Origin: Atherix ibis
Taxonomy: Eukaryota > Arthropoda > Insecta > Diptera > Athericidae
DNA: 64,000 bases
Reading direction: 5' to 3'
Assembly (NCBI GenBank): GCA_958298945.1
Contig: OY282607.1
Location: forward strand, 29,458,500-29,522,499
Below are positions 21,001 to 32,895 of the stretch, in pieces. The notes below the pieces were generated by a model, which saw only the letters and a list, made by a program, of their open reading frames with translations, was not told the origin of the DNA and ran no database searches. How positions within the stretch are numbered: the first letter of the stretch is position 1; every line of letters begins with the position of its first letter. Made by a program: the position numbers and the translations under genes.

Positions 21001-23880
21001 AGCACATACGATGCATTCTAGATACGTCAAGGTAACAATAGTCCCCTTTGGTATTTTTTTTAAAAAGTTTTTTATTCGTACTAATTATTAATCATTGAGG
21101 TATCTTCGACTTAGAATTGTACATTTTTTGTTTGTAGTTTTGTTGCTAGCGCTGTAGACAGGGGAGTGTCGGTTGTTGTTCACTGCTCCGACGGTTGGGA
21201 TAGAACAGCACAAGTATGCTCATTGGCTGGTCTCATGCTCGATCCTTATTATAGAACAATTAAAGGCTTTCAGGTAAATTGGAATTATGGAAAAACAACA
21301 TTTCATACTTCGATGAATTGAATTTTAATTATTTGGTTAGGCTCTTATTGAAAAAGACTGGTTAGCATTTGGATTTAAATTTAGTGAACGTTGTGGACAT
21401 GTACATGCCGATCCGAAAGAGGTAAAATTTTAAACACAAGTTATGGCTTATTGCATTGTAATGCACTTTTTAAAATCTTTGCTACTATTTTTTAGTATCG
21501 AACTAATATTTTCACAATTTTATAAGTTATTAAAATAAAATTCAAATGTTATTTGACACACTCCATTATGATATTGATTAGGTATCGCCGATTTTTATAC
21601 AATTCTTGGATAGCACATGGCAACTGATGAACCAAAGGCCAGATACCTTTGAATTCAATGAACGATTCCTATTGACGATGCATGACCATGTCCATTCCTG
21701 TCAATATGGAACATTTGTTGGCAATTGTGAAAAGGATCGTTTAGATTTGAAGCTAGCGGAACGCACCTACTCCCTTTGGGGTTATATGGCAAATCATCTC
21801 AACGAATATATAAATCCGTTGTACAAACCGGAAATGGATAAAATTATAAAACCGAATTTAGCTCCGCAAAATATCAAGTATGCGTGAGATCCTTGAAATT
21901 ATATTAAATATGATATAATTTACAATAGTTATTGGAATTTCTAGTTAACATTTCATTTTTATTTTAATAAAAAAAGAAACCGTTTACTTGGAAAAATATT
22001 TATGAAATTTTCTACTAAAATAATAGATTTTGGAGAGGAATGTACAATCGTTTCGAAAGTGGTGTCCATCCTAGGGAGCCGCTTGATGATCTTTTGTTGG
22101 CTAGTCGAGACCACTGTACATCATTGGAAGATCATGTACAACTTTTGACAAGGGTAGGTTTTAAATAATGACTACTGCCATGTAAAAAAATGGTTTAATT
22201 AAAATTTTATTAAAAAATATTTGGAAATACTAGGTCGGTTCAAAAAGTATCGCGAATTTTGAATTTCCGCGGGTTACGTATATTCGATTTTCGATTTTTT
22301 GTGGCATTATGTTGGTATTCATGTCTCTCACTTACACCAACAAGTTCGGCCATTTTGATTGTTCAGATAATTTTTGACAGCTGCTTTGCTTGCACGTGTT
22401 TTGGTCGTCTTCGATTTTTGCTCAATTTCGATTAAAAACAGCATCGCATTAACATTGCTAAGGAGCTCTTGGACTCTGTTCATAACTGGTAACGAATCAT
22501 GGGTTTATGGTTATGACGTGTAAACCAAAGCTCAATCATCCCAATAGAACCTGCCGCACGAGCCAAGACCGAAAAAAGCGCCAAGTTCTGTCGAATGTGA
22601 TGGTTTTGGTTACAGTTTTCTTCGATTGCAGGTGTGTGGTGCATCATGTGTTCTTACCACAGGGTAGAACGATCAATAAGGAATATTACCTGCAAGTCAT
22701 GCACAAGTTGCGCGAAACAATCCGCCAGAAACGCCCGGATTTGTGGAAGAACAAAAATTGGCTTTTGCCATTTTTCGCCAAAAACAAAACACTAATAATG
22801 CCGCAGCCACCGTATTCCTCAGATCTGGCCCCCTGTAACTATTTCTTGCTCCCAAAACTGAAGAGCCCCATGAAAGGACGACGCTACGTTACGATTGAGG
22901 GGATAAAGACAACATCGAAGGAGGAACTGAACAAGATCACAAAAAATGATTTTTTGAAGTGCTTCGAGGATTGAAAAGACCGTTGGCACAAGTGTATAAT
23001 ATCTGGTGGGGATTACTTTGAAGGGAACAAAATAGATATTTATGAATAAATAAATAATTTTTGAAAAAACACAAAATTCGGGATACTTTTTAACTAGAAT
23101 TTATATTTTAAAATCAAAACTTTTTAGCAAAACTTTAAAAAAAAATGTTTTGTAAACATTTTTTATTAACATTTTTTAACTTTAAATGTCTGCCTTACAG
23201 CGAATTGCAAGCTTTAAAAATCTGATTTCAAAATCAGCAAGGAAACTACACGATGCTACTAGGCATAAGGACACAACACCTCTTGAGGTCAATGACAACA
23301 AGTATGAAAATTTCTTCTATAATTCATAAAGACTTTTTCAAAATTATTAAAACCCCGCAAATTTAGATACAATTATGATAAAAAGATGAGTGAACTATCC
23401 TCAGCCGATGATGATCATCCTTTGAAGTCGGCCGAATTGTCATTTTCCAATTTAACTGTAATTTAATTTAAATTTATTTTCTGGTTTTTGTAATTTCTAT
23501 ATTTTGTGAATGTGGATAATATGTCCGTTCAGATGTCGGAGATAGCAGATCCGAATAAGCTTGCCGAAGAGATAAACTCAGTTGCGGTTGATTGGAAGTC
23601 GTTGCGTAATGTCAAGACCTGCTCTTGTGCAACACCGTTTGATCAATTCAGCAAGAAGGTACGATATTTTAAATAATAAAAGTGATCTCCGTCTGTAATC
23701 ATTTGTTTAAAAAAAATATAATAATTAAATATTGTCGTTTAGAGCCATTGTTGGAGGTGCGGTAATGTTTTTTGTACAAGGTGCATAGACAAGATGGTGG
23801 CTTTACCAGGACACGACAGCGGTAATCCTGTTCCTGTTTGTAAGTCGTGCTTCCGTGCAGTGCAGAAAAATAGCCCATAA
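15054..23880 (+). CDS. Mtmr6: myotubularin-related lipid phosphatase, MTMR6/7/8 class, with C-terminal FYVE-like finger (5' end missing)
   Basis: Exons: 15054-15216, 15333-15622, 20566-20700, 20802-21031, 21138-21273, 21341-21421, 21582-21877, 22027-22153, 23201-23301, 23367-23457, 23533-23658, 23743-23880. All introns are GT/AG and all phases join, giving 637 residues. The first exon starts inside the PH-GRAM domain ([14 protein letters not shown]); about 50 residues and the ATG are missing. The phosphatase domain has [30 protein letters not shown], and the active site [11 protein letters not shown] with an intact CX5R, so it should hydrolyse PI3P and PI(3,5)P2 on endosomes. [21 protein letters not shown] and FWRGMYNRF match MTMR6/7/8 rather than MTMR3/4. 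The C-terminus holds eight Cys in FYVE spacing (CSC, HCWRC, FCTRC, VCKSC), but the RRHHCR signature is replaced by KKSHCWRC. AATAAA lies near 24356. Confidence 0.93.
17273..18903 (+). repeat. minisatellite, 13-bp unit about GAAAAATTTCACT, ~125 copies
   Basis: The unit GAAAAATTTCACT recurs almost without interruption, with substitutions (TTTTACT, TTCCACT, TTCGCT) and occasional 12-bp units. Longer blocks repeat as well. The block with GAAAAATGTCACTAAAAAAT recurs after about 336 bp (17346 and 17682), and a block with TTTTCACCGAAAAATTTTAC recurs after about 410-420 bp in the right half. This indicates higher-order amplification. Because 13 is not a multiple of 3, long open frames appear in several frames, but they are artefacts. 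Confidence 0.95.
18904..18955. repeat. fold-back at the end of the 13-bp array
   Basis: The arms 18904-18927 and 18932-18955 are inverted copies (inner 12 bp ATATTTCGCTAA perfect, two mismatches outside) with a 4-bp loop. The right arm is the array unit in reverse orientation, so the array ends by turning back on itself. Confidence 0.8.
22230..23098 (+). mobile_element. internally deleted mariner, copy 1, inside an MTMR intron
   Basis: It sits between exons 22153 and 23201 of the MTMR gene, same orientation. The 5' end CTAGGTCGGTTCAAAAAGTA follows a TA at 22228-22229. The 3' end reads CGGGATACTTTTTAACTAG, a worn form of the TIR GCGATACTTTTTGAACAGAC. At about 870 bp it lacks the N-terminal third of the transposase and a central block. 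It is the same deletion derivative as the copy at 33658. Splice sites on both sides are intact. Confidence 0.88.
22410..23049 (+). pseudogene. mariner transposase remnant in copy 1
   Basis: Readable blocks are [28 protein letters not shown] (Asn where the family has the first catalytic Asp), [33 protein letters not shown], then [20 protein letters not shown] and [17 protein letters not shown], ending KCFED, stop, [14 protein letters not shown]. The block with HHDNAPAH and the second catalytic Asp is missing between NWLLPF and AKNKT, and the third Asp is Asn (CNYF). Not functional. Confidence 0.85.
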
Positions 23881-25569
23881 TCAAGCTCATCATTTCGTAT
23901 AATTATAAACTATTTGAATTAACTTGCTCATCACAGATCGAAGATTTCACAGCAATCACATAGACTTCACAGCCCGCACTAGCAGTTTTTCTACCGTTCC
24001 GTTAAACAGTGATTTGAAGAATTTTATCAATTAACTGGGAACTATTTTCTATTATTTATTTTAAGCAAGATAATAAAATTAATAGTAATAGCCAGAATGT
24101 TATAAACAATTTGGTTCCAATTTTTTTCAAAAGAAAAATGTCGTCTTCCCATGGCGTTATATTGTTTGTTTCTTTTTTATTATATTATATTTTATAAAGT
24201 ACAAAATATTTTCAATTTGTATATTTTTTTTTGTAGCTTATAATACCAATTAATAGCACAAATTGTATTATCCCCTCTTCGATTATCAGAAAAAATATAT
24301 ATCAATTTGGAGTGAATATTTATCGCTACCATAAAAGTGTGATATGCACAAAGAAAATAAAAATAAATTAATGCATTTTTAATAAATACAGAGAAAAATA
24401 TTATTCATAAAGAAAAGGGGATTTAAGGGATGAATTCCTTATGTGGGTATGGTCTTGGATTAATTTTTACATAACCTCAAAGGGAATTCCAACCTACTCA
24501 TTTGAGGAATCATATTTCTGAGTGTATATTTTAAAAAATAAATTAATTTCCATCACAATTAGATTAATATTTAAATAAAAAGAGAAATAATTTCATTTTT
24601 GCTTAAGAGAATCAATAATTATGTATGTTGTTAAGGAACTGAGAGGGATTATTTTTTATAAAAGCAAGGATTGCTTAATAGTATTTTGTGTATAACACAA
24701 TTATGGACTGATCGTTAACCAAAGCATTCCAGGTTGGTTTTTTTATAATTGCATGCAATATTTAGAAAAGAAAATTTCCATCAAAAAAAAAGAAGAAAAA
24801 ATCATATTTTCGAATAAAAAATTATTTATTAATAAATGTTTAAACTAAATAATAATCATCAACAAAAAAAAAACAAAAATAGAAATGAAATAAAACAAAA
24901 TATATAAATTATATGAAGAAAATAAAAATTAAAGTATAGATTCTTATATTATACAAAGAAGAAAAAACCAGATGAATAATAATATATAAAAATTAATAAA
25001 AATAAATAAATTCTATTAATATAATATGTATTGTAATGCTTAATGTACTTATTTAATGAGAAATACAAAAATGAGACTATTTAAAAAAAAAAACGAGAAA
25101 AATTAAAGAAAAGTTTAGAAAATAAATATTTATGAACCCACCTAGTGTCATGTAATAATTTCTTTTGTTGGTTTTGTTTTATTTTAAAACTTTTCAGAAG
25201 CCGTTAAAAAGAATTTTCTCAGTAAAATTTTACAGAAAAGTCTATGCTGCCTTAATCGAAGATCAAATAAGAATTGACTTATAGAACCAAAAATTTTTGG
25301 CTAAATAATTTTGGTAATAATTGAAATATTGCCGAGTTCGATCAATTGCATGACAAACTTTTAAAAAAGTTTATTTAACTTTATAATTCTTATAACAATA
25401 TTAATTTGATTTAAGATAAAGTATCAATACACAAAAAAAAATAAAACAAAATTGCCAGTTTTTGAAAATCGAAGAATATAAACTATTTGATTTTGAGTTA
25501 ATTCATTTTATTATTTACTTTATTTTATTTAACGTAAATAAAATTCTGTGAAAATATAAAATTATTTGT
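23881..25569. other. convergent 3' region between MTMR and eIF2B delta genes
   Basis: It carries the 3' UTRs of both genes. AATAAA for the MTMR gene lies near 24356, and several TTTATT (AATAAA on the - strand) lie just below 25520 for eIF2B delta. Otherwise very AT-rich, with no gene. Confidence 0.65.
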
Positions 25570-28144
25570 TTAGTATCCAATTTCGGTTGGCCGAATTCGA
25601 AGAATAACTGGAACACTTGTACAGGGCAACATTGCGATTTCTGTAATTACAGCGGTCACTAATTCAGGTGGTGTAATATCATAATTAAGATTAAGTGGTG
25701 ATAATTTTTTCATTGATTTATAATCTTTAAGTGGACTATCCGTTGAGTCCTGACGTAATGTTAATGCTTCCGGATCGCCTAATTCATTATATACGATAGC
25801 ATCGGTTTGTACACTGTCGCTAAACTTGTGCGTTTCACAGCAAACAAGAACGGGCACATTAAATGAATGTGCGACTAGAGCAACTTGACCGGTTCCTGCT
25901 CTGGCCATCACATATCCGTTAGCAAGAAGTGCGTGTGCACCGAGAAGAACTTTTGTCGCTTCTGGCATAATAAAGCCAACCGCATTTATTAAAATGCATG
26001 TGCACTTAATACCCTTCGAAATGAGTCGTCGGAGTAATTCTTGACCTTCCAGATAAGGTCTCGAATCCACTACAATCACTCGAAAATCAGCTTCTCTGCG
26101 ATGAGCTTCTTCTAAGATGCGATTAACAAGGGAAGAGCTGCGAAATTACATAATTCTGTTTAATTTACCGTTTAATTAAGCAAATTATATAATTCATATT
26201 TTTCTTACCATCCAAAAGTGAGTACAACATCTCCATCTGAAATTTTCTCTCCCATTGACGTGGTTATAACTTCAGCAGCTTTTTCTATTTGATCACGAAT
26301 ATAAGTATCAATGAAATTTAGTAAACGTTCCTTCAGCTGCAATGTTTATTAAAAAAAAAATTTGAATAAATTCAGTAAAAAGAACTAAATTTGTAAAATT
26401 ACATTAGTTTCCGGCTGATCGTTGGGCAACTGTGTCAGCATGTTCTGTATACACTTATGAGCATTCAGCACAGTAACCGCAATCGGGCGACATTGACGCA
26501 AATAAGACAAGCACTGGTTTATGGTTGCTTCCAATCCACGGTAGAATTCTGTCTTCGGCGGTGTTTCAAAATCTTCAATAACCTAAAAACATAGTTGTTA
26601 TAAAATCGAATTGACGCGAATTGCGTTCAGAAACGGGATCGAGCTCACTGATTTGATAGCATTTAGGAACGCAATGCAGCGCGCATTCGAACCAACTACT
26701 GTACGCTGCAAATACTGTTCACCCAGTTTCACTATAGCTGGATGCAACATGGGATCATTAACAAATTTATTACGTTGGGTTGATTTATTCTCTAGGTGCT
26801 GGAAGAGCTTCACTTTATAGGGTCTCGACTCTGGAGGATCTAATGACGTCAAAACTTCTTTAGCTATTGTGTTAGACATTATTGGCTGGGTTGATTTTTT
26901 AGATTCGGATGTCTTCACGCGCGCTATGTTTGTAGTGTCTTTTTGTGAAGATTGCGGCCGCGGTTGTTTAGCTTGTTTGGCTTGGCGTTGTGATTCTTGT
27001 AAAGCCCGTCTTTCAGCTTTTGTCATTGCTGGTACTTTTGTTTTCTTTTACAAATAAAAACGTAAAAAATAGTACATAAGAAAAAATAGTTTAAATATGC
27101 GAAAACCAACCTTTTCTGCACCTATTTCATCAATAGCAAGTGTTCTCTCCAATTTAAGCGATAACTCATCATTTACTTTCGTGCCCAAATCATTAACAGA
27201 TTGTGAACCGGAACTCGTATCTCCTTTGCCTTTTTTGGCCACCTGTTTAGCTAGTTTCTTAGCCTCTCTTTCGACAAGTATTTCTTCGCGGCTCTTTTCT
27301 ACTTTATCTTTTTCTTTATTATTGTTAACTAAGACAGCACTCACTTGTGCTGTACTAACTTCTTTTTCTTTTGCTTTTGAAGAGGGTAGTTTTTTCTTTT
27401 CCTCTATAATCACATCTTTTCCATCAGTTTTATTTTGTTGCTTTTTCGCCGTTTGTTTAGCTAATTTTTTTGCTTCTCTCGCTGCTTTTATTTCGTTTGG
27501 ATTTTTCTCCGATTCCACTAATTTTGGATCAATTTTAGATGGTAGTTTCATATTTGTATCGCTTCCAGCCTGCTTTAACTTGGTATTATCTGGCATTTTT
27601 TTAAGTAATTCGACCTTTTCTTCTACTATTAAACGATTTTCCTGTGTCAGAACTTTATTTTCATTTACTGCGACTATTTGCACACTTTTATTATCAACAC
27701 ACTCAAGATCTTTTCCTAAACAAATTTGCTCCTCTCCAGAGTTGGTCTCTTCAACTTTCGCTATTTCAGAATTATTCGGTTGGGTTTGATTCTTTTTATT
27801 TTTTCGATTTCTATGTCGTTTTTTACTCGGCTTTTCTAAAGTTGCTGCTTTTGGTTCAGATCCCTGTTGAATTGCGCTACAATTTTTATCATCATCCAAT
27901 TTTGGTTTTGAACTCTTCAAAGTTTTGTCGTGCTGACTTGTAGACGTCGTATCCTTACCGAGCTAGAAAAAAATATACCAACAAAAGGAATCAATTAAAA
28001 AACATTTAAAATTATTAGAAAAATTATACGTAAAAAGCTGTAATCACGTGCAGGATTAGCAAATAAAACGCAAAAAGAAGGCAATTGCTAAAAATGAGCA
28101 GAAAATACCTTCAACCCTTTACTTCCTGACACTGATTTTTGCAT
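25570..28144 (-). CDS. eIF2Bdelta: translation initiation factor eIF2B subunit delta
   Basis: Complete gene, exons in transcript order: 28109-28144, 27111-27962, 26649-27044, 26403-26582, 26209-26336, 25570-26137. All have GT/AG borders and consistent phase, giving 719 residues. The ATG at 28144 opens a 12-codon exon (MQKSVSGSKGLK). eIF2B is the cytoplasmic guanine nucleotide exchange factor for eIF2; delta is a regulatory subunit. The first ~400 residues are a charged, Lys-rich low-complexity tail containing EAKKLAKQ twice. The C-terminal half is the IF-2B fold: ETPPKTEFYRGLEATINQCL, SDGDVVLTFGCSSLVNRIL, VIVVDSRPYLEGQELLRRL, GAHALLANGYVMARAGTGQV, VPVLVCCETHKFSDSVQTDA. ATG codons inside exon 3 are internal. 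The tail is longer than I recall for Drosophila. Confidence 0.95.
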
Positions 28145-29040
28145 ATTTGGTTTGTTCTAAGAACAGAAACTAACGTAATGGTATTCTAAATTTTTTTGTA
28201 GACAATACGTAATGAACACTATTTATGAGATGATATGCCTAGCTTTTACCTAATTATAAGAAATCAACATAATTTCACAAAAAATAACCAAAAACTCAAT
28301 CCTGCAGAAGGGAATGTCCACGTTTGACAGATGCTTTCATTGAAAACGCAGCATTTTCATTACAAATACCCCTGCACAACCATACACAAAAATGCTGACC
28401 GAATATGTCAAATTACGCTTTGTTTACAATTGAGAAATTTTATTTAATTAATTATAAGATTAAATAAATATGTTTATTCTAGGTGGTATTATTTCAATTT
28501 GTTCTTAATTTAGGTATTTACAAGAATTCAAACGACAATATTATTAGAAGAAATTTCAGATGTAAAAAAATAATTTCTTATAGAAAACCTTCACTCTTTT
28601 TTTCTTGTTATTCGTAATGAAAAATATTAATTTTAAAAAGAATAATTAAAATAATGTTCTATAAATTCCCTACAAATGATGACTAAATAAATTTTTGAAT
28701 GAAAAAATTAACCGTAAATAAAATTCATTCTCTCAATTCGTTTTTAAAACGCATTATTTTAAAATTATTTAATTAAACTTAAAATATAATATAGAAATTG
28801 TAAAAGTTATCCCTAATAAATAATATAAAAAAATTTCAATTAAAAAAAAAACCACAAAAATACCTTTAAAAATTTCTTTAATTCACTATTATTTTATTAA
28901 AATAGAAAATACGCAAAATATATCTTAGACCAAAAACTTTATTAAAAATGTTGAAAAATACAAAAATAAATAACGTTTACACATAAATCAACAATTCAGA
29001 ATTTTGTATTCAAACAATACTTTCACCTTGCCTTTTACCA
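28145..29040. other. upstream region of eIF2B delta
   Basis: It holds the presumed promoter and 5' UTR of eIF2B delta near 28145-28400. No TATA motif could be assigned. The remainder is AT-rich. Confidence 0.5.
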
Positions 29041-29420
29041 TGTTTCCACTTGGTGGACTTGACCTGGTTGACTTGAGCTCTTCGTGTTTTCACTGGTGGA
29101 CTTGATCCGGTTGAAAAATAAATTTATTTGACATTTTCAAGATGGTGGCAACTGATTTTTATGAGTTAGATCGGTAGAGGTCTGTTTGGAATCGGAACAC
29201 TGCAGACAGCGGCAGCAATTTTTTTAACACAACACAACCTTCTTGCTCGGCAGCTCGAACATTATGATATTATTTGACATATATGAAACGATTGTAAGGT
29301 AGAACATGGAACGGAACGGTTGAACGCAAAATATTTTTCAAAAGTTTTTGGTTTATTTCCCCCCGACCCGCACTCTTCCTCTCGCCCACAAAAACGAGGT
29401 CAAGTCCACCAGTGGAAACA
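29041..29420. mobile_element. MITE-like element, 380 bp, 24-bp inverted repeats
   Basis: TGTTTCCACTTGGTGGACTT at 29041 continues to GACCT. The complement of 29397-29420 reads TGTTTCCACTGGTGGACTTG followed by ACCT, identical apart from one inserted T. A third, direct copy (TGTTTTCACTGGTGGACTTG) sits inside at about 29085. The interior is more GC-rich than its surroundings and has no coding capacity. A target duplication is not clear, so the superfamily is unknown. Confidence 0.7.
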
Positions 29421-30158
29421 AGCACTTTGAAGCTAAAAATTACGAAATTATTAAAACTTCATTTTTTTAATTTCCTTAGCAAATATCAACTATATCAATT
29501 TAAACTTATTAAGTAATTTTTAATTATAGCATTTTCGAAAGAAATCGAATAAAATTTATCGGAAACTATAATAAAAATTCAAATAAACATGATTTTTATT
29601 AATTCCTTTTAAAAGAATATTTTAAAATGGGATAATGACTTAAAAAAAGTATATTTTTTTATTTCGCAATGTTTGACAAATTATAATTAAGAAAACAGTT
29701 AAAAATATTATTGATATCAAATATTATTGTTAAAACACATAAAATGGGGTCGATTTATTATTAAAAAGTGACGTTAAGTTTTAGAAATTTTTAAAGAATA
29801 AGCTTTTATTTTTTTATTATTTTATTGTATGTAAACTTTATTTTTCATGAGAAAAATTAAATTGTTTTGTGAATTTTTAAAAAATTTCGCGGTATTGAAA
29901 AATTAATTTGCCATTTCCTGGGTTGAAATTGAGCAATACCAGGATTCAAAATATAAACTGAGCAAATAGTTTTTTAGTTAAAATATTGCTAACTTCATAC
30001 TATTATGAATTGGAAACTTCAAAATCATATGCAGGCTGTTGCAAAATATGCCTTCGAGTAATAGATTAATTTTGAACGTTTATTTTTGATAGAGTAGCAT
30101 TTTCAGTTTTTAATTTTCATTTAAAATTAATAATAAAAAGATAATCTATATTTATAAC
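29421..30158. other. AT-rich upstream region of the FAM174-like gene
   Basis: No gene. It probably contains the promoter and 5' UTR of the gene starting at 30159. Confidence 0.5.
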
Positions 30159-30700
30159 ATGTTCAGAAACGGTAGATTAGATTGTTTGGTTATAATTTTT
30201 GGAATATTTCTATGGCTTTCGTGTTTCGGTGAGTGCGTTAAGAAACAGTTGGATGACAAGATTTTCAACAAAGTACCACAACACGATATTCCCAATGAAA
30301 CACCACCAAGCCCAGTAGAAAACTTCACTGAGTCTATTTTTCCTGTGGAGACTATTTTCACTAAGAAAAATCCTCTTGATGCGACAATTCCAGACTCAGT
30401 TCGGCTTGGTTTCTATGTGTTGATGGGCTGTTCGTTGTTTGCAATGTTCTACTTCACATTTCGTTCTTACAGGTACGTCAGGAGATTGAAATATTTTCAA
30501 CGGTATATAAATATTTTTTCCGTTATTTTAATGTATTATTTTTCATTAGATTGCGACTATCGAGAGCTGAACGTCGTTACGGTGTTCAAGGTGATCGAAC
30601 TACGCAAGAACTAACACCGTTACCGGTGGCTATGGAGGAAGAAAGTGATAACGAAGATCATACATTATTCGACATAAACAAACAAATTCGAGTTTCTTGA
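30159..30700 (+). CDS. FAM174-like single-pass membrane protein
   Basis: Two exons, 30159-30472 and 30550-30700, joined in phase across a 77-bp GT/AG intron: 154 residues. The N-terminus has a hydrophobic signal-like segment (LVIIFGIFLWLSCFGEC), then a polar lumenal stretch with NxT/S sites, one transmembrane helix (VRLGFYVLMGCSLFAMFYFT), and a basic cytoplasmic tail RLRLSRAERRYGV. The end reads EEESDNEDHTLFDINKQ, like the acidic TVFDIKYR tail of FAM174 proteins. The family has no well-defined biochemical role known to me. AATAAA lies near 30914. It is in tandem with the Kdm4A gene about 0.8 kb downstream. The family call rests on topology and the two conserved tail motifs. Confidence 0.8.
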
Positions 30701-31492
30701 GTATAACAAGGCCACAAAAACAAAACATGTTTAACATATTCTTATTATTTTGTAACTGCAAATGTGATATAAAACGAAAAATTTATTTTGAACTTTCCTT
30801 GTTTTTTATTAATTATCTGTTATGGGAATTTTATTTCTGGTTTTTGTAAGGTGATTTTTTAAGGTGATTTTTGAATGGTTCTGTACGTATGTTCATTCGT
30901 TCTATTTTTAGACAATAAAATAAATAAATTAATCGTGAGTCAGTTCTAAATACTCAGAAGTAAGTAGCGTTGATAAGTATAAGTACATGAGAACTTGTGC
31001 GATTAAAAATCAATAGAAATTTACTAAATTCAAATTTTCGTTGCAGCTGTTGATGCTTTCAAGCAATTCGAATAATTTCTTTCTTTTACATGCAACCAAT
31101 TTAATAAAGACTGCCTGTAAAAATAGTTTTACTAGTTCACAGAAAATATTCAGTTTATTTACAAATAGAAATTCTCGAAATTCTACAGTGAATAATATTA
31201 TTCTAATAGATGGCAGTACGTACGAATTTTTGTACTTTGCTTTGATTGTGAAGGAGATTGCCTGTAAATATTGGAAATGTCAAAAACATATGTAGTAGGC
31301 CGATTTGATAATAAATGATTGCTATATGAAAGAAACGGAGTAAATACAAATGTTGAATTATTATATTAGCACGAAATCCATATTGCTTTTATACAGAGCG
31401 TGTGTTAATTTCGTGCTTTTTGTTCGGTTACCTTAAGATAATTTGTTTAAAATATATTTTGTTAAATAATAAAGTTTTTTTTGTGAATAAAA
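30701..31492. other. spacer between FAM174-like gene and Kdm4A
   Basis: 3' UTR of the former and presumed promoter of the latter. An 84-codon frame at 31041-31295 has no ATG at its first codon, no motif and AT-driven composition, so it is not called. Confidence 0.55.
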
Positions 31493-32895
31493 ATGACTTC
31501 GAAAGAAATTCCACGGATAATGGTGTTTCGTCCGACCTACGAGCAGTTCAAAAATTTTGCAACGTACGTTGAGTATATGGAGTCCAGGGGTGCTCACAAA
31601 GCCGGCTTGGCAAAGGTGATCCCTCCTCAAGAATGGTGTCCACGCCTTAGCGGCTATGACATGGATGAAATAAATATGACAATACCTTCGCCAATATCTC
31701 AGTTAGTTTCGGGTAAACAGGGGATTTATCATCAGATTAACATGCAAGTGAAGCCGACAACGCTTCGCCTGTTTCGTAACGAGGCATTTTCCCAGCAATA
31801 TCAAACTCCAAAGCACGCTGACTATGAGGATCTAGAAAGGAAGTATTGGAAGAACGTCACATACATTACACCAATTTATGGTGCGGACGTTAAGGGTACG
31901 CTGACAGATCCAGAGTGTGATATATGGAACATAAACAAACTGGGAACTATACTCGACTATGTAAATAAAGATTATGGAGTCGAAATCGACGGAGTGAATA
32001 ATGCTTATCTGTATTTCGGGATGTGGAAAACTACATTTGCATGGCATACAGAAGATATGGATTTGTATTCTATAAATTATTTACACTTTGGCGCACCGAA
32101 GACATGGTATGCAATACCACCGAAATATGGCCGAAAACTGGAAGAGTTAGCGAATCGGATTTTTACAGAGAACTATGAAGTGTGCTCAGCGCATCTTAGA
32201 CATAAAATGACACTGATTAGCCCGCAAATTCTCAAGAAGAACAACATTCCTTTCAATAAAATTACACAAGAGCCGCGTGAATTTATGATAACGTTTCCGT
32301 TCGGTTATCATGCAGGATTTAATCATGGATTTAACGCAGCCGAATCGACAAATTTCGCAACCAGACGTTGGATAGAGTATGGTAAACGTGCCTCGCAATG
32401 CCACTGCCGAAAAGATATGGTTAGAATTTCAATGGACACGTTCGTGAGACGTTTCCAGCCAGAAAGATATTTAAATTGGTTAAAAGGAAAAGACTTTGGT
32501 ACACATCCAGAAGATCCCGGTAAATTGTCTGCCGCTCCACCGCCATCGTTAAATGAGTATGTATAGTCTCTATGATCTCATAAAATCTTATTCTCGCTCA
32601 TAATATTCTCTCAATTTTTATTTACAGCACAATAACAGCTAATCCACAATCAAAACAGAAAAGAAGTTGTGCCATTGAAAATAAAGATGACACAATCAAG
32701 AAAAAGCAGGTGGTCCAACTCAAGCCATGCTCGGTTAAATTAAATGGAACTGATGTGTTAAAACTTGAGAAAATTTGGAATCAGTTGACGAATGGCGGCA
32801 TAGTTAAAGACCTTTTAAGCGAAAAAGAACAAAAAAATAGGAACCGTATGCGATTTCAAACTAAGACTATTATTTTAAATGACGAGGAAAAATAA
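31493..32895 (+). CDS. Kdm4A: JmjC histone demethylase, Kdm4A orthologue
   Basis: Exons 31493-32556 and 32628-32895 join in phase (71-bp intron) to give 443 residues. The ATG at 31493 has a good AAAA context. JmjN domain at about residues 7-50 ([20 protein letters not shown]). JmjC domain at about 140-310 with the Fe(II) ligands in WHTEDMD (His, Glu) and in HAGFNHGFN (His), and zinc-binding residues in VCSAHLRHK and CHCRKDM. It is a nuclear 2-oxoglutarate-dependent enzyme expected to remove methyl groups from H3K9 and H3K36. There is no PHD or Tudor domain, as in fly Kdm4A and unlike vertebrate KDM4A-C. The C-terminus [15 protein letters not shown] matches the conserved end of fly Kdm4A. AATAAA at 33071. 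Confidence 0.96.

Noticed and set aside
15054..23880. Assignment to MTMR3/4 because of the C-terminal zinc finger
   Set aside because: The phosphatase-domain residues ([28 protein letters not shown]) follow MTMR6/7/8.
27097..27789. 230-codon + strand frame
   Set aside because: Antisense to the Lys-rich eIF2B delta exon; Ser/Phe-rich composition is the complement of Lys/Glu codons.
31041..31295. 84-codon frame upstream of Kdm4A
   Set aside because: It does not begin with ATG, lacks any motif and lies in presumed UTR and promoter DNA.
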